Below are positions 1 to 8,592 of a stretch of DNA of 43,949 nucleotides, piece by piece; within the stretch, counting starts at the first letter, position 1; each line of letters starts with the position of its first letter. Below the pieces are notes generated by a model. It was not told the origin of the DNA. It was given only the letters and a program-made list of their open reading frames with translations, and searched no databases. Both the position numbers and the translations under genes were made by a program. The stretch lies in contig JAAYFG010000077.1 of assembly GCA_012728335.1 (NCBI GenBank), positions 1-43,949 of the forward strand, read 5' to 3'. This DNA comes from Tissierellia bacterium (GTDB taxonomy: Bacteria; Bacillota; Clostridia; Tissierellales; Peptoniphilaceae).

Positions 1-428
1 AGGGCTTGATGCAGATTATGCCTATGACCTCAGAAGAAATATGTGGAAATTTGTCAGAAGATATTGAAAGTATGGATATGAGCGACCCTGAAACTAATAT
101 CAAATATGGTGTTTATTATATAAAACAACTACTTGATAAGTATGAAGGCAATGTTGAAGTGGCTTTAGCGGCTTATAATGCTGGTATGGGCAATGTGAAA
201 AACTGGTTGGAAAGTACGATAAATATTGAAGATTTTACTAATAATGTTAATATAAATGAAACAAAAAACTATATTAGCAAAGTGAATAAAGGCAGAGATA
301 TGTATAAATTGCTATATGATGATTTGAAAATTCAATCTCTATTTAATGGAGATAATAATATTAAAATAATGAACGATATAAAGGCATTGCTTAAAGATGT
401 GAAGACGAAAGTAGGTCAATTGATGTGA
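1..428 (+). CDS. Lytic murein transglycosylase, SLT domain (5' partial)
   Basis: The frame is open from base 3 and the gene begins before the window. The visible C-terminal part reads GLMQIMPMTSEEI and then ALAAYNAGMGNVKNWL, the two hallmark blocks of the Slt70/MltE lysozyme-like fold, which cleaves peptidoglycan glycan strands and leaves 1,6-anhydro ends. The catalytic Glu of the upstream ES motif should lie just outside the window and cannot be checked. About 140 residues are visible, ending with a short tail after the SLT domain. The stop overlaps the GTG start of the next gene by four bases, so the two are probably co-translated. Family assignment is firm; the cellular role is inferred to be wall turnover. 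Confidence 0.88.
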   Translation, partial: GLMQIMPMTSEEICGNLSEDIESMDMSDPETNIKYGVYYIKQLLDKYEGNVEVALAAYNAGMGNVKNWLESTINIEDFTNNVNINETKNYISKVNKGRDMYKLLYDDLKIQSLFNGDNNIKIMNDIKALLKDVKTKVGQLM

Positions 429-2146
429 AAAGGCGTTATTTATTTATAGCTTTAGCGTTAATTATGATGTTAACAGCTTGTTCTAAAGAGCCTGAAGGTA
501 ATGAATACGTTGAGATGGACAAATCTAATCTATCTGTCGCACCTAAAGAGGGTGGGGAAATAATAGTACCTATTAAAAATATTGAGACGATGAATCCGTT
601 ACACACTTCAAATAATTACTATTACAATTTTTCAAAGCTTATATTTGATGAATTGTTTCAATATGATGATGAGGGGAAAGTTACTCCTAATTTAGTTGAG
701 TACTATAATTTATCGCCAGATGGTCTAATTTTATCTGTAACTTTAAAAGAAGACGTCAAATGGCATGATGGAGCAGAGCTTACTACCGAAGATGTAAAAA
801 TGAGTTTTGATGCTTTAAAGTATTTAGAGCCATCAAACCCTAATTATAAATATTTGGAATCATGTGTTGGAAATGGATTTGAGTTTGATATAAATGAATT
901 TGCTAAAGCAAAGATATTTGATAAGCGAAATATTGACTTCATATTTGACAAACCATATGTAAATCACTTAGAAATGTTGGTTTTCCCAGTATTTCCGTCG
1001 CACTTATATTCTGCAGCAGCGTTGCCAACAGATGATAAATTCCTTCCTATAGGCACAGGTCCGTATAAATTTGAAGAAAAAGAGGCTAATCAATTCATCA
1101 AATTGGTAAAAAATCCAGAATATCATAGTAAACAACCTTTTGTTGAAACTATTATCGGTAAGTTCATTGATGATTCTGAGCAAGCGATTATTTCTTTTGA
1201 AACGGGACAATTAAATGTGACAAAGGACAATGGTAGCTTTGGATGGAGTAAATTCGAAAGCAATACTAGAATTAAGTTCGAAGAATTCAATACTACTGAA
1301 TTAGAAATAGTTGCGCTTAACACTTCTAAATCTAAATTTCAGGGAGAAGTGGGAAGAGCAGTTAGAAAAGCTATAACCGAAGGGATTAATAAGCCTAGAA
1401 TTCTAAATAGAGTTTATTTAGATAAAGGCGTCGAAACATCTTTTCTAATAAAGCCTAATCCTAGACCTCAATCAGATTCACAAAAGACTGAAACTTATGG
1501 TGAAAGATTGTATTATAGTGATGAAAGAGCCAAAGAAACCTTAACTGATGTCGGATTTATAGATATTAACAATGACGGTCTATTAGAAGATGAATTAGGT
1601 AATACTATTGATATTGGTGTAAAAACTAATAGCCTAAACAAGAACAGACTTTTAACTGCAGAGTTCATAGTAGAAGACTTAAGGGCAATCGGAATAAATG
1701 CTTATTTAGATTTTGAGATTCTGAATGTAGCAAAAATCACTAAAACAGAAGAAGAAAATGAATTTATATCATTTAAAAACCAAATTCAAAGCGGAGATTA
1801 CGATTTAGCAATTTATGGTATCAATGTATCTGAAGTAGTGGATTTAACCAGTATGTTACATAGTAATTCCATAGGAAATGGAATGAATATAGCAAGGTAT
1901 AGCGATCCGGAAATGGATTTGTTATTGGAAAAAACAAAAGTCCGTTCAGATGATGAAAAAACACTTCAAGAACTTTATGAAGAAGTGGGTGCTCTATTTT
2001 ATAGAGACCTGCCTTATATACCACTACTGTTTAAAATGGATGCCATTTTGATTGACACGAAGATACAAAATGATATTAATCCAATTAATTCCAATTGGTA
2101 TAGAGGTTTTAGAAATGTATTTATATTAAAGCATGAACAAAAATAA
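425..2146 (+). CDS. Solute-binding lipoprotein, ABC transporter family 5 (peptide/nickel type)
   Basis: A 573-residue protein with a lipoprotein signal: KRR, a hydrophobic stretch, then the lipobox LTAC with Cys at residue 19. The body has the SBP_bac_5 pattern: NPLHTSNN, a VKWHDGAELTTEDVKMSF block and an IGTGPYKFEE block. It should sit on the outer face of the membrane and deliver peptides or similar ligands to an ABC permease. No permease or ATPase gene lies beside it; its neighbour is the overlapping transglycosylase gene, which hints at wall-peptide capture, but that is inference. A DINNDGLLED segment resembles a calcium loop of the kind seen in this family. The GTG start gives the four-base overlap and a good signal peptide. 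Confidence 0.88.
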   Translation: MKRRYLFIALALIMMLTACSKEPEGNEYVEMDKSNLSVAPKEGGEIIVPIKNIETMNPLHTSNNYYYNFSKLIFDELFQYDDEGKVTPNLVEYYNLSPDGLILSVTLKEDVKWHDGAELTTEDVKMSFDALKYLEPSNPNYKYLESCVGNGFEFDINEFAKAKIFDKRNIDFIFDKPYVNHLEMLVFPVFPSHLYSAAALPTDDKFLPIGTGPYKFEEKEANQFIKLVKNPEYHSKQPFVETIIGKFIDDSEQAIISFETGQLNVTKDNGSFGWSKFESNTRIKFEEFNTTELEIVALNTSKSKFQGEVGRAVRKAITEGINKPRILNRVYLDKGVETSFLIKPNPRPQSDSQKTETYGERLYYSDERAKETLTDVGFIDINNDGLLEDELGNTIDIGVKTNSLNKNRLLTAEFIVEDLRAIGINAYLDFEILNVAKITKTEEENEFISFKNQIQSGDYDLAIYGINVSEVVDLTSMLHSNSIGNGMNIARYSDPEMDLLLEKTKVRSDDEKTLQELYEEVGALFYRDLPYIPLLFKMDAILIDTKIQNDINPINSNWYRGFRNVFILKHEQK

Positions 2147-2147
2147 T

Positions 2148-2200
2148 AATAACCTATGATTAAATTAGATTTTTTATCAGTTTAGTCATAGGTTATTACT
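2148..2200 (+). terminator. Hairpin after the solute-binding protein gene
   Basis: A 17-base arm at 2148-2164 is complementary to 2181-2197 with one G-T pair, around a 16-base loop. The following T-tract is poor (ACTTTATTG), so efficiency is uncertain, but it starts just after the stop codon. Confidence 0.6.
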
Positions 2201-2209
2201 TTATTGTGT

Positions 2210-2215
2210 TATAAT
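2210..2215 (+). promoter_or_regulatory. Possible -10 box for rtcB
   Basis: A perfect TATAAT lies 24 bases before the rtcB ATG, just after the upstream hairpin. I see no convincing -35 at 17 bases, so this rests on the -10 alone. Confidence 0.35.
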
Positions 2216-2238
2216 ATTTATTGGTAGGTGGTGGAATT

Positions 2239-3375
2239 ATGCTTAAAACATTTGAAATAGGTAGATTACCTATTAAATCTTGGGCAAGTGAAGTTGAAGA
2301 AGATGCACTTAAACAAGCAGAAAATCTTTCTAATTTAGAGCAGGCGTTTAGTCATATAGCTTTAATGGCAGATGTACATGTTGGTTTTGGAATGCCAATA
2401 GGAGGCGTTTTAGCTACAAAAAACTACATAATACCCAATGCAGTAGGTGTTGATATAGGTTGTGGCGTAATAGCGGCTCGCACTGATGTCTTAGTCTGTG
2501 ATGCTAAAGAAGACAAGATACGGAATGTAGTTAATGAAGTGCATAAAACGATACCACTTGGATTTAAAAAGCATAGAGAACCAATTTATTGGAAAAAGTT
2601 CAATAGCCCACCAAAATCCACTATAATCTTAAATGAAATTGAAAATGCAAGTTATCAATTAGGTACACTAGGTGGTGGAAATCATTTTATGAGTATGGAA
2701 AGTGGAAGTGATGGATATATTTGGATAATGGTTCATTCAGGTAGTAGAAATTTTGGATACATGGTTGCTAATCATTACAATAATATTGCGAAGTCCCAGC
2801 AGGACAATTTAGAATTAAAAGATTTGGCTGGATTTTCTTTGGACAGTGAACTCGGTAGACAATATCTTGAAGATATGAATTATTGTTTAGATTTTGCTAA
2901 AGAAAATAGGAGGCGATTGTTAAATAGCTTTTATACTATATTTTCCAAACACTTTGATACTGATAAATTAGATGACATAATTGAGTGTCATCATAATTAT
3001 GCAGCATTGGAAAACCACTATGGAGAAGAAGTCGTAGTTCATAGAAAAGGTGCTATTAATGCAGAACTAGGTAAACTTGGAATTATTCCTGGTTCAATGG
3101 GAACCTCTTCATATATTGTAGAAGGCTTAGGAAATGAAGAAAGCTTTAAATCTTCATCGCATGGAGCAGGACGGATAATGTCTAGGAATGAAGCTAACAA
3201 AAATATTGACAGGGCAAGTCATAGAGAAGTTATGAAGGGGATAGTATATATTGAATCGAAAAACCTAGATGAATCTCCGATGGCATATAAGGACATTGAA
3301 GAAGTTATGGATAATCAAGTCGATTTAGTTAAGAAAAAGGTAAAGCTATTTCCAATGGGAGTAGTTAAAGGGTAA
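2239..3375 (+). CDS. rtcB: RtcB-family RNA ligase
   Basis: A 378-residue member of the RtcB family, GTP- and Mn-dependent ligases that join RNA 2',3'-cyclic-phosphate or 3'-phosphate ends to 5'-OH ends. Visible signatures are VDIGCGV (71-77, metal ligands D72 and C75), GGGNHF (145-150), HSGSR (166-170), HHNY (251-254) and SSHGAGR (306-312), where H308 matches the histidine that becomes guanylylated. The length is near that of bacterial RtcB (about 400). The ATG at 2239 is preferred over the upstream TTG because AGGTGG lies seven bases before it. There is no archease or rtcA neighbour; the gene appears monocistronic, between a hairpin and the rnf promoter region. The biological substrate in this organism is unknown. 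Confidence 0.92.
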   Translation: MLKTFEIGRLPIKSWASEVEEDALKQAENLSNLEQAFSHIALMADVHVGFGMPIGGVLATKNYIIPNAVGVDIGCGVIAARTDVLVCDAKEDKIRNVVNEVHKTIPLGFKKHREPIYWKKFNSPPKSTIILNEIENASYQLGTLGGGNHFMSMESGSDGYIWIMVHSGSRNFGYMVANHYNNIAKSQQDNLELKDLAGFSLDSELGRQYLEDMNYCLDFAKENRRRLLNSFYTIFSKHFDTDKLDDIIECHHNYAALENHYGEEVVVHRKGAINAELGKLGIIPGSMGTSSYIVEGLGNEESFKSSSHGAGRIMSRNEANKNIDRASHREVMKGIVYIESKNLDESPMAYKDIEEVMDNQVDLVKKKVKLFPMGVVKG

Positions 3376-3439
3376 GATAACATAGTAAAATACTAAGAAT
3401 TAACATTAAATAATACTTATTATCATTTGCCTTAAAAGG

Positions 3440-3469
3440 TTGAATGTAAAATAAATTTTATGTTAAAAT
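3440..3469 (+). promoter_or_regulatory. Candidate promoter for the rnf operon
   Basis: TTGAAT at 3440-3445 and TAAAAT at 3464-3469 are separated by 18 bases, in the 170-base gap before rnfC. The untranslated leader would be about 70 bases. A second -10-like TATCAT lies at 3495-3500 without a good -35. Confidence 0.45.
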
Positions 3470-3545
3470 AGTATTAATTGTTGTAAAAAAGTGATATCAT
3501 ATTATTAGTATGTAAAAAAATAATCATAAAAGAGGTGGAATTTTA

Positions 3546-4868
3546 ATGAAGATGAATAATCTTTCTTTCAAAGGCGGTACGCATATAAAAGACTATAAAG
3601 ATCTTAGTGCAGAAAAAGCAACTGAAAGAATGGAAGATCCTAAGATTGTACATATTCCGCTTGACCAACATATTGGTTCTGTTTGTGAGCCGTTAGTTCA
3701 AGTAAATGATGTTGTAAAAATTGGTCAAAAAATTGGTAGCTCTAGTGCTAGTTTAAGTTCAGATGTGCACTCAAGTGTATCAGGTGTAGTTACTGCAATT
3801 GAGGAAATGTACACAACAGATGGAAGTCTTTCCAAATGTATTACAATCGAAACAGATGGACTTAATGAAGTAGATGAAAGCATCAAACCTATTGAGAATT
3901 TCAAATCCCTTTCTTTTGAAGAGAAATGTGATTTAATCAAAGGTGCTGGAATAATTGGAATGGGTGGAGCAGGATTCCCATTACATTCAAAACTACAAAG
4001 CGCTGTAGGAGCAAATATTGACTCAGTTATTTTAAATGGTGCTGAATGTGAACCATATTTAAATTCAGATTACAGAGTTATGTTAGAGAAAACCGTTAAC
4101 ATAGTTGAAGGTCTTCAAATAATCAAAGAGATGTTAAACGCAGAAGCTGGCTATATTGCAATTGAGGATAATAAACCTAAAGCAATAGACGCTTTTAATG
4201 AAATTGCAGACAATTACAACAATGTTACTGTAGCTTCATTGGTTACTAAATTCCCACAAGGTGACTCAACTAGAATAGTTAATGCTGTAACTGGTAGAAG
4301 AATTCCTAGTGGCGGAAGAACATCTAATGTTCAATGTACTGTTACAAATGTTGGAACTGTAAACGCTTTATATGAATTGGTGAGCGAAGGCAAGCCAGTT
4401 TACGAGAGAATAGTAAGTGTTACAGGACAAGGTGTAAAAGAGCCTAAGAATCTTATGGTTAAAGTTGGTACTTCAGTTAAAGACGTTATAGAGTACTGTG
4501 GTGGATTCAATGATAATGCTAATAAAGTATTATCAGGCGGACCTATGACAGGTAACACAATTTTTGATTTAGATGCACCTATTACTAAATCAACTACAGG
4601 TATAGTTGTACTTACTGAAGATCTAGAAGATACAAGATTAGAATCACCTTGTATTAAATGCTCTAGATGTATCGATGTATGTCCACAATTCTTAATGCCA
4701 AATATCATTAATGCGGCAGTTAATAAAGAAAAATATGACTTAGCAGATGAACATGGAGCTAATGATTGTATAGAATGTGGAAGCTGTAGCTATATTTGTC
4801 CAGCGAAGAGAAAATTAACAGAGTCTATCGCTTTAGCTAGAAAAGAAATCAAACTTAGAAAGAAATAA
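3546..4868 (+). CDS. rnfC: Rnf complex subunit C (NADH/ferredoxin-linked electron entry)
   Basis: A 440-residue peripheral subunit of the Rnf ferredoxin:NAD+ oxidoreductase, which couples electron transfer to export of Na+ or H+. The N-terminal region is the RnfC barrel-sandwich domain; GMGGAGFP (138-145) is the Rossmann-like FMN/NADH-binding loop shared with NuoF; ILNGAECEPYL follows. Two [4Fe-4S] motifs close the protein: CIKCSRCIDVCP from C369 and CIECGSCSYICP from C408. The length is typical for Clostridia. The ATG at 3546 has GAGGTGG upstream. It is first in the order C-D-G-E-A-B, the usual order in anaerobic Bacillota. No key residue is missing. Confidence 0.96.
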   Translation: MKMNNLSFKGGTHIKDYKDLSAEKATERMEDPKIVHIPLDQHIGSVCEPLVQVNDVVKIGQKIGSSSASLSSDVHSSVSGVVTAIEEMYTTDGSLSKCITIETDGLNEVDESIKPIENFKSLSFEEKCDLIKGAGIIGMGGAGFPLHSKLQSAVGANIDSVILNGAECEPYLNSDYRVMLEKTVNIVEGLQIIKEMLNAEAGYIAIEDNKPKAIDAFNEIADNYNNVTVASLVTKFPQGDSTRIVNAVTGRRIPSGGRTSNVQCTVTNVGTVNALYELVSEGKPVYERIVSVTGQGVKEPKNLMVKVGTSVKDVIEYCGGFNDNANKVLSGGPMTGNTIFDLDAPITKSTTGIVVLTEDLEDTRLESPCIKCSRCIDVCPQFLMPNIINAAVNKEKYDLADEHGANDCIECGSCSYICPAKRKLTESIALARKEIKLRKK

Positions 4869-4885
4869 TTGGAGGAGATTTAAGA

Positions 4886-5851
4886 ATGGAAAAAACAAAT
4901 GTAAATTCTGAAGCTTCTGCGATTTTAAGTCCTAGATTACAAGTTTCAAAGTCGCCACACTTAAAAGATAAGGAATCTACTACAACTGTTATGTTAGATG
5001 TAATTATCGCTTTATTACCAGCATTAATTGGTAGTGTGTACTTCTTTAAAATGAAAGCACTAATTTTAATAGCTATCAGCGTGGTTTCATGTGTTGGTTT
5101 TGAATTATTATCACAAAAGATAATGAAAAAACCAGTGAGAATTTCGGATTTATCAGCAGTAGTAACAGGTCTTTTATTGGCATTTAACTTACCAGCTAGT
5201 TCACCAATATGGTTACCAGTTTTCGGTGCGTTCTTTGCTATAGTAATAATAAAAGAAGTATTTGGCGGTATTGGTAATAACTTTATCAACCCTGCACTAG
5301 GAGCAAGAGCAATATTAATGGCTTCTTGGGGAGCAGAGATGACTAATTATATTAACCCAGACGGAATGAGTACGGCAACACCACTTCAAATCATTAAAAG
5401 TGGATCTGCATCACTACCTTCTTTACAAAGAATGGCAATTGGTGATGTAGCAGGTGTTTTAGGTGAGACATCAGCTGTATTATTAATCCTAGGTGGTATT
5501 TACTTATTGGTAAGAAAAGTAATAAACTGGAGAATTCCAGCGATTTATATAGGTTCAACAGCAATTATGTTAGTTGCTTTGGGAATTGACTTTAGTCTAC
5601 TTCCAGCTGAACTACTAAGTGGTGGATTAATGCTAGGAGCATTTTTCATGGCTACAGATTATGTAACATGTCCTGTGACAAATAAAGGTAAAGTGGTATT
5701 TGCACTTGGTTGCGGTATCATAACTGCCATTATAAGAGTACTCGGCAATATGCCAGAAGGTGTTTCTTATGCAATACTCATAATGAACACTTCAACTCCA
5801 CTAATAGACAAGTTTACAAAGACTAAATTATTCGGGGAGGTTAAAAACTAA
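4886..5851 (+). CDS. rnfD: Rnf complex subunit D (flavinylated membrane subunit)
   Basis: A 321-residue integral membrane protein of the NqrB/RnfD family with several hydrophobic helices. The covalent FMN site is recognisable as STATP at 162-166, so T165 is the expected phosphoester-linked threonine (family motif SGATP). NFINPALGARAILMASW and MATDYVTCPVT are further family blocks. It carries electrons through the membrane part of the Rnf pump. A GGAGG lies upstream of the ATG and the gene begins 17 bases after rnfC. Its stop shares one base with the rnfG start, a sign of tight coupling. The flavin transferase ApbE needed for flavinylation is not in this window. Confidence 0.95.
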   Translation: MEKTNVNSEASAILSPRLQVSKSPHLKDKESTTTVMLDVIIALLPALIGSVYFFKMKALILIAISVVSCVGFELLSQKIMKKPVRISDLSAVVTGLLLAFNLPASSPIWLPVFGAFFAIVIIKEVFGGIGNNFINPALGARAILMASWGAEMTNYINPDGMSTATPLQIIKSGSASLPSLQRMAIGDVAGVLGETSAVLLILGGIYLLVRKVINWRIPAIYIGSTAIMLVALGIDFSLLPAELLSGGLMLGAFFMATDYVTCPVTNKGKVVFALGCGIITAIIRVLGNMPEGVSYAILIMNTSTPLIDKFTKTKLFGEVKN

Positions 5852-6432
5852 TGAAAGATATAGTTAAAATGGGTGTAACCCTATTCCTTATTTCTGCCAT
5901 TGCAGCAGGTGTACTTGCTTTCGTAAATAGTATAACGGCTCCAGTAATAGCTGAAAATGATAGAGCAGCAAGTTTTGGCAAATTCTTCGAAATATATGGT
6001 GAAGAAAATGTAGATGACTTTGCAGATATTGATGAAGCAAAGGATGAAGAAATTAAAACTGCATATCCAAATATAACTCAAGTACTAGAAGCTGTAAAAA
6101 GTGACGAAGTAATTGGTTATGTAATCAGTGTTAAATCAAATGGTTACGGTGGAGAGATGAACAACGTTATAATTATAAATGCTGATGGCTCAATCCAAGG
6201 TTTTAGAAACTTAGGAAACGCTGAGACACCAGGATTTGGTAAAGTAGTTGAAGAATCATCTTTCTATGATAGATTTGAAGGCAAATCTGCTATTGAAGGT
6301 GAAATCACTGCAGGTAGTGGAACAGATGCAAATTCAATTGAAGGTATTTCGGGATCTACATTAACAACTAATGGAGTTTTAAAAGGTGTTAATGAAGCTG
6401 TTAGTGCCTACAATGATTTTCTTGTAGAATAA
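5851..6432 (+). CDS. rnfG: Rnf complex subunit G (FMN-binding, extracytoplasmic)
   Basis: A 193-residue protein with one N-terminal membrane helix (about residues 7-26) and an FMN-binding domain facing outward. The flavinylation motif near the C-terminus reads EGISGSTLTT; T170 is the predicted FMN-carrying residue. Relative to the common form DxxSGAT it has Glu at the Asp position and Ser at the Ala position, conservative differences that may be lineage-specific. The ATG overlaps the rnfD stop by one base. Typical length is about 180-210. Assignment is firm from the motif and operon position. Confidence 0.94.
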   Translation: MKDIVKMGVTLFLISAIAAGVLAFVNSITAPVIAENDRAASFGKFFEIYGEENVDDFADIDEAKDEEIKTAYPNITQVLEAVKSDEVIGYVISVKSNGYGGEMNNVIIINADGSIQGFRNLGNAETPGFGKVVEESSFYDRFEGKSAIEGEITAGSGTDANSIEGISGSTLTTNGVLKGVNEAVSAYNDFLVE

Positions 6433-6445
6433 GGAGGTTGTTTAA

Positions 6446-7042
6446 GTGAAATTATCAAAAATTTTATCTAATGCGATATTTAAACAGAACCCTATATTCG
6501 TACAATTAATCGGATTGTGTTCTGTACTAGCTGTAACTACTAATGTAGTAAACAGTTTATCAATGGGAGTAGCAGTTACTTTTGTATTAATAATGAGTAA
6601 CGCAGTAATTTCTATATTTAGAAAAGTTATTCCTAAAAACATAAGAATTCCAATATTTATAGTTATAATTGCAACATTCGTAACACTAGTTGAAATGATA
6701 CTACAAGCTTTCGCGCTTCCAATATACAACGCGCTAGGTATTTTCTTACCACTTATAGTTGTAAACTGTTGTATCCTTGGTAGAGCAGAAGGTTTTGCAT
6801 ATGACAATAAACTTATTCCATCTCTAGTAGACGGATTAGGAACAGGAATTGGTTATACCATCTCTGTTCTTATGATGGGTGCAGTAAGAGAACTACTAGG
6901 AGCAGGTACACTTCTTGGAATGACAATTATTCCAGAGTCTATACCTAAAATTGGAGTATAAGTTACACCAGCAGGAGCTTTTATACTTTTAGGTTTCCTA
7001 GTTGCTTGGTTTAAAGCTATGGTTAATAAAAGAGAAGCGTAG
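6446..7042 (+). pseudogene. rnfE: Rnf complex subunit E with an in-frame TAA (6959-6961)
   Basis: The GTG start at 6446, with AAGGAGG upstream, opens an RnfE/NqrD-family membrane protein with the block YNALGIFLPLIVVNC and the stretch VRELLGAGTLLG. A TAA at 6959-6961 ends it at 171 residues. The same frame continues for 26 codons as VTPAGAFILLGFLVAWF and a short basic tail, ending at TAG 7040-7042. PAGAFILLG is the conserved start of the last RnfE transmembrane helix, so one nonsense codon removes that helix. With the stop ignored the protein would have the family's usual length, near 198. The reading frame is not shifted and the next gene, rnfA, is intact. It could be a real null or partly active allele, readthrough, or a sequencing error. 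Confidence 0.85.
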
Positions 7043-7057
7043 AAAGGGAGGAAAAAA

Positions 7058-7633
7058 ATGGATTCAATATTTAAAATACTTATTTCCACAATTTTTGTAA
7101 ATAACTATGTTTTTGCAAAATTCTTAGGAATATGCCCTTTCTTTGGAGTTTCAAATAAAACTGAAACTGCTACTGGGATGGGTATCGCAGTAACATTCGT
7201 AGTTGTAATATCATCGATAATAACTTATGGTATTCAATATTTAATATTAGAAAAATTTGGACTAGAGTATCTACAAACAATAGTATTTATATTAGTTATA
7301 GCATCACTAGTTCAATTCGTAGAGATGGCAATCAAGAAATTAAGTCCTTCACTTTACAATGCGATGGGAGTATTCTTACCATTGATTACTACTAACTGTG
7401 TTGTACTTGGAGTTGCTGTACTTAATATTCAAGAAGGTCTTACTCTAATCGAAACTATATTCAACGGTTTAGGCGCGTCAATAGGTTTCTTCTTAGCACT
7501 AATACTATTAGCTGCATTAAGAGAAAAACTGGAATTAGCAGATGTTCCGAAATCATTAGAAGGTATTCCAATAGCACTTGTGAGCGCTGGTTTAATGGCA
7601 TTGGCATTTACTGGCTTTGCAGGCTTAGTATAA
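7058..7633 (+). CDS. rnfA: Rnf complex subunit A
   Basis: A 191-residue integral membrane protein of the RnfA/NqrE family, the partner of RnfE in the core of the Rnf ion pump. Recognisable blocks are VNNYVFAKFLGICPFFGVS near the N-terminus, ETATGMGIAVTFV, and YNAMGVFLPLITTNCVVLG; these carry the conserved cysteines thought to hold the intramembrane Fe-S centre shared with RnfE. About six helices are expected. The gene starts 15 bases after the distal rnfE stop with GGGAGG before the ATG, so its translation does not depend on readthrough of rnfE. Length is normal and no key residue is missing. Confidence 0.95.
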   Translation: MDSIFKILISTIFVNNYVFAKFLGICPFFGVSNKTETATGMGIAVTFVVVISSIITYGIQYLILEKFGLEYLQTIVFILVIASLVQFVEMAIKKLSPSLYNAMGVFLPLITTNCVVLGVAVLNIQEGLTLIETIFNGLGASIGFFLALILLAALREKLELADVPKSLEGIPIALVSAGLMALAFTGFAGLV

Positions 7634-7647
7634 AGGGGGCAAATTGA

Positions 7648-8583
7648 ATGGATACATATATTTATCCTGTATTAGTTCTAGGACTATTAGGAGGTTTATT
7701 TGCAGTCTTATTACAAATTGCCTCAAAAGTTTTCGAAGTAAAACTAGACGAAAGAGTAGCAGCAGTATTAGATGCACTTCCAGGTGCTAACTGTGGTGCT
7801 TGTGGGTTTCCAGGTTGTGAAGGACTTGCAAATGCGATAGTTGGTGGAGATGCAGCTGTAAATCAATGTCCAATCGGTGGTCAAGCAGTAGCTGATAATA
7901 TAGCAGATATCATGGGCGTAAATGCTGGCGAAATGGTTAAAGAAGTCGCTGTTGTTTTATGTAATGGTACTTGTGAACATGCTAAAGATAAATACGAAAC
8001 TAGAGAAATTTTAGACTGTAGATTGATGGTTGACTTAGCAGATGGACAAAAAACTTGTTCATACGGATGTCTTGGTGGCGGAACATGTGAAAAAGTTTGT
8101 GACTTTGATGCAATCAGAATCATAGATGGCATTGCAGTAATAGATGAAGAAAAATGTACTGCATGTAAGAAGTGTATTTCAGTATGTCCTAAGAACTTAA
8201 TCGAATTAGTTCCATATTCAGCTGACACTATTGTTAAGTGTTACTCGAATGATAAGGCTAAAGACGTAAGAGTTAATTGTTCTGTAGGTTGTACTGGTTG
8301 TGGTATTTGTGAAAAGAATTGTCCAGAAGGTGCAATTACAATAGACAATTTCTTAGCTAAAATAGACTATGATAAATGTACTAATTGTGGCGTTTGTGTA
8401 GCTAAATGTCCTTCAGCGTCTATTCATTCTCCAGATATGGAAGAATTAAGAGCAAAAGAAGAAGCTGAAAAAGCAGCTAAGAAAAAAGCAGCTTTAGAAA
8501 AAGCAAAAGCAGCTAAAGAAGCAAAAGCTAAGGCAGAAGCAGAAGCTAGCGCAAAAGCTGAAACTGAAAAAACTGAAGCATAA
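7648..8583 (+). CDS. rnfB: Rnf complex subunit B (polyferredoxin)
   Basis: A 311-residue subunit that receives electrons from reduced ferredoxin. It has one N-terminal membrane helix, the RnfB-specific cluster motif CGACGFPGC (from C49) completed by a later Cys in NQCPIGG, then ferredoxin-type motifs including CTACKKCISVCP, CTGCGICEKNCP and CTNCGVCVAKCP, enough for about five [4Fe-4S] clusters. After the last cluster comes a charged Ala/Lys/Glu-rich tail of about 45 residues, probably a helix or coiled coil; such tails vary between species. It is the last gene of the operon and is followed by a terminator. Confidence 0.95.
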   Translation: MDTYIYPVLVLGLLGGLFAVLLQIASKVFEVKLDERVAAVLDALPGANCGACGFPGCEGLANAIVGGDAAVNQCPIGGQAVADNIADIMGVNAGEMVKEVAVVLCNGTCEHAKDKYETREILDCRLMVDLADGQKTCSYGCLGGGTCEKVCDFDAIRIIDGIAVIDEEKCTACKKCISVCPKNLIELVPYSADTIVKCYSNDKAKDVRVNCSVGCTGCGICEKNCPEGAITIDNFLAKIDYDKCTNCGVCVAKCPSASIHSPDMEELRAKEEAEKAAKKKAALEKAKAAKEAKAKAEAEASAKAETEKTEA

Positions 8584-8592
8584 TAAATAATT

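Noticed and set aside
4855..5289. Long minus-strand open frame inside rnfD (144 codons)
   Set aside because: It mirrors a hydrophobic coding region, has no family motif or ribosome binding site, and the plus-strand RnfD is certain.
6959..6961. TAA in rnfE as evidence of a recoded genetic code
   Set aside because: TAA is the normal terminator of many intact genes here (rnfC, rnfD, rnfA, rplU and others), so global reassignment is excluded.
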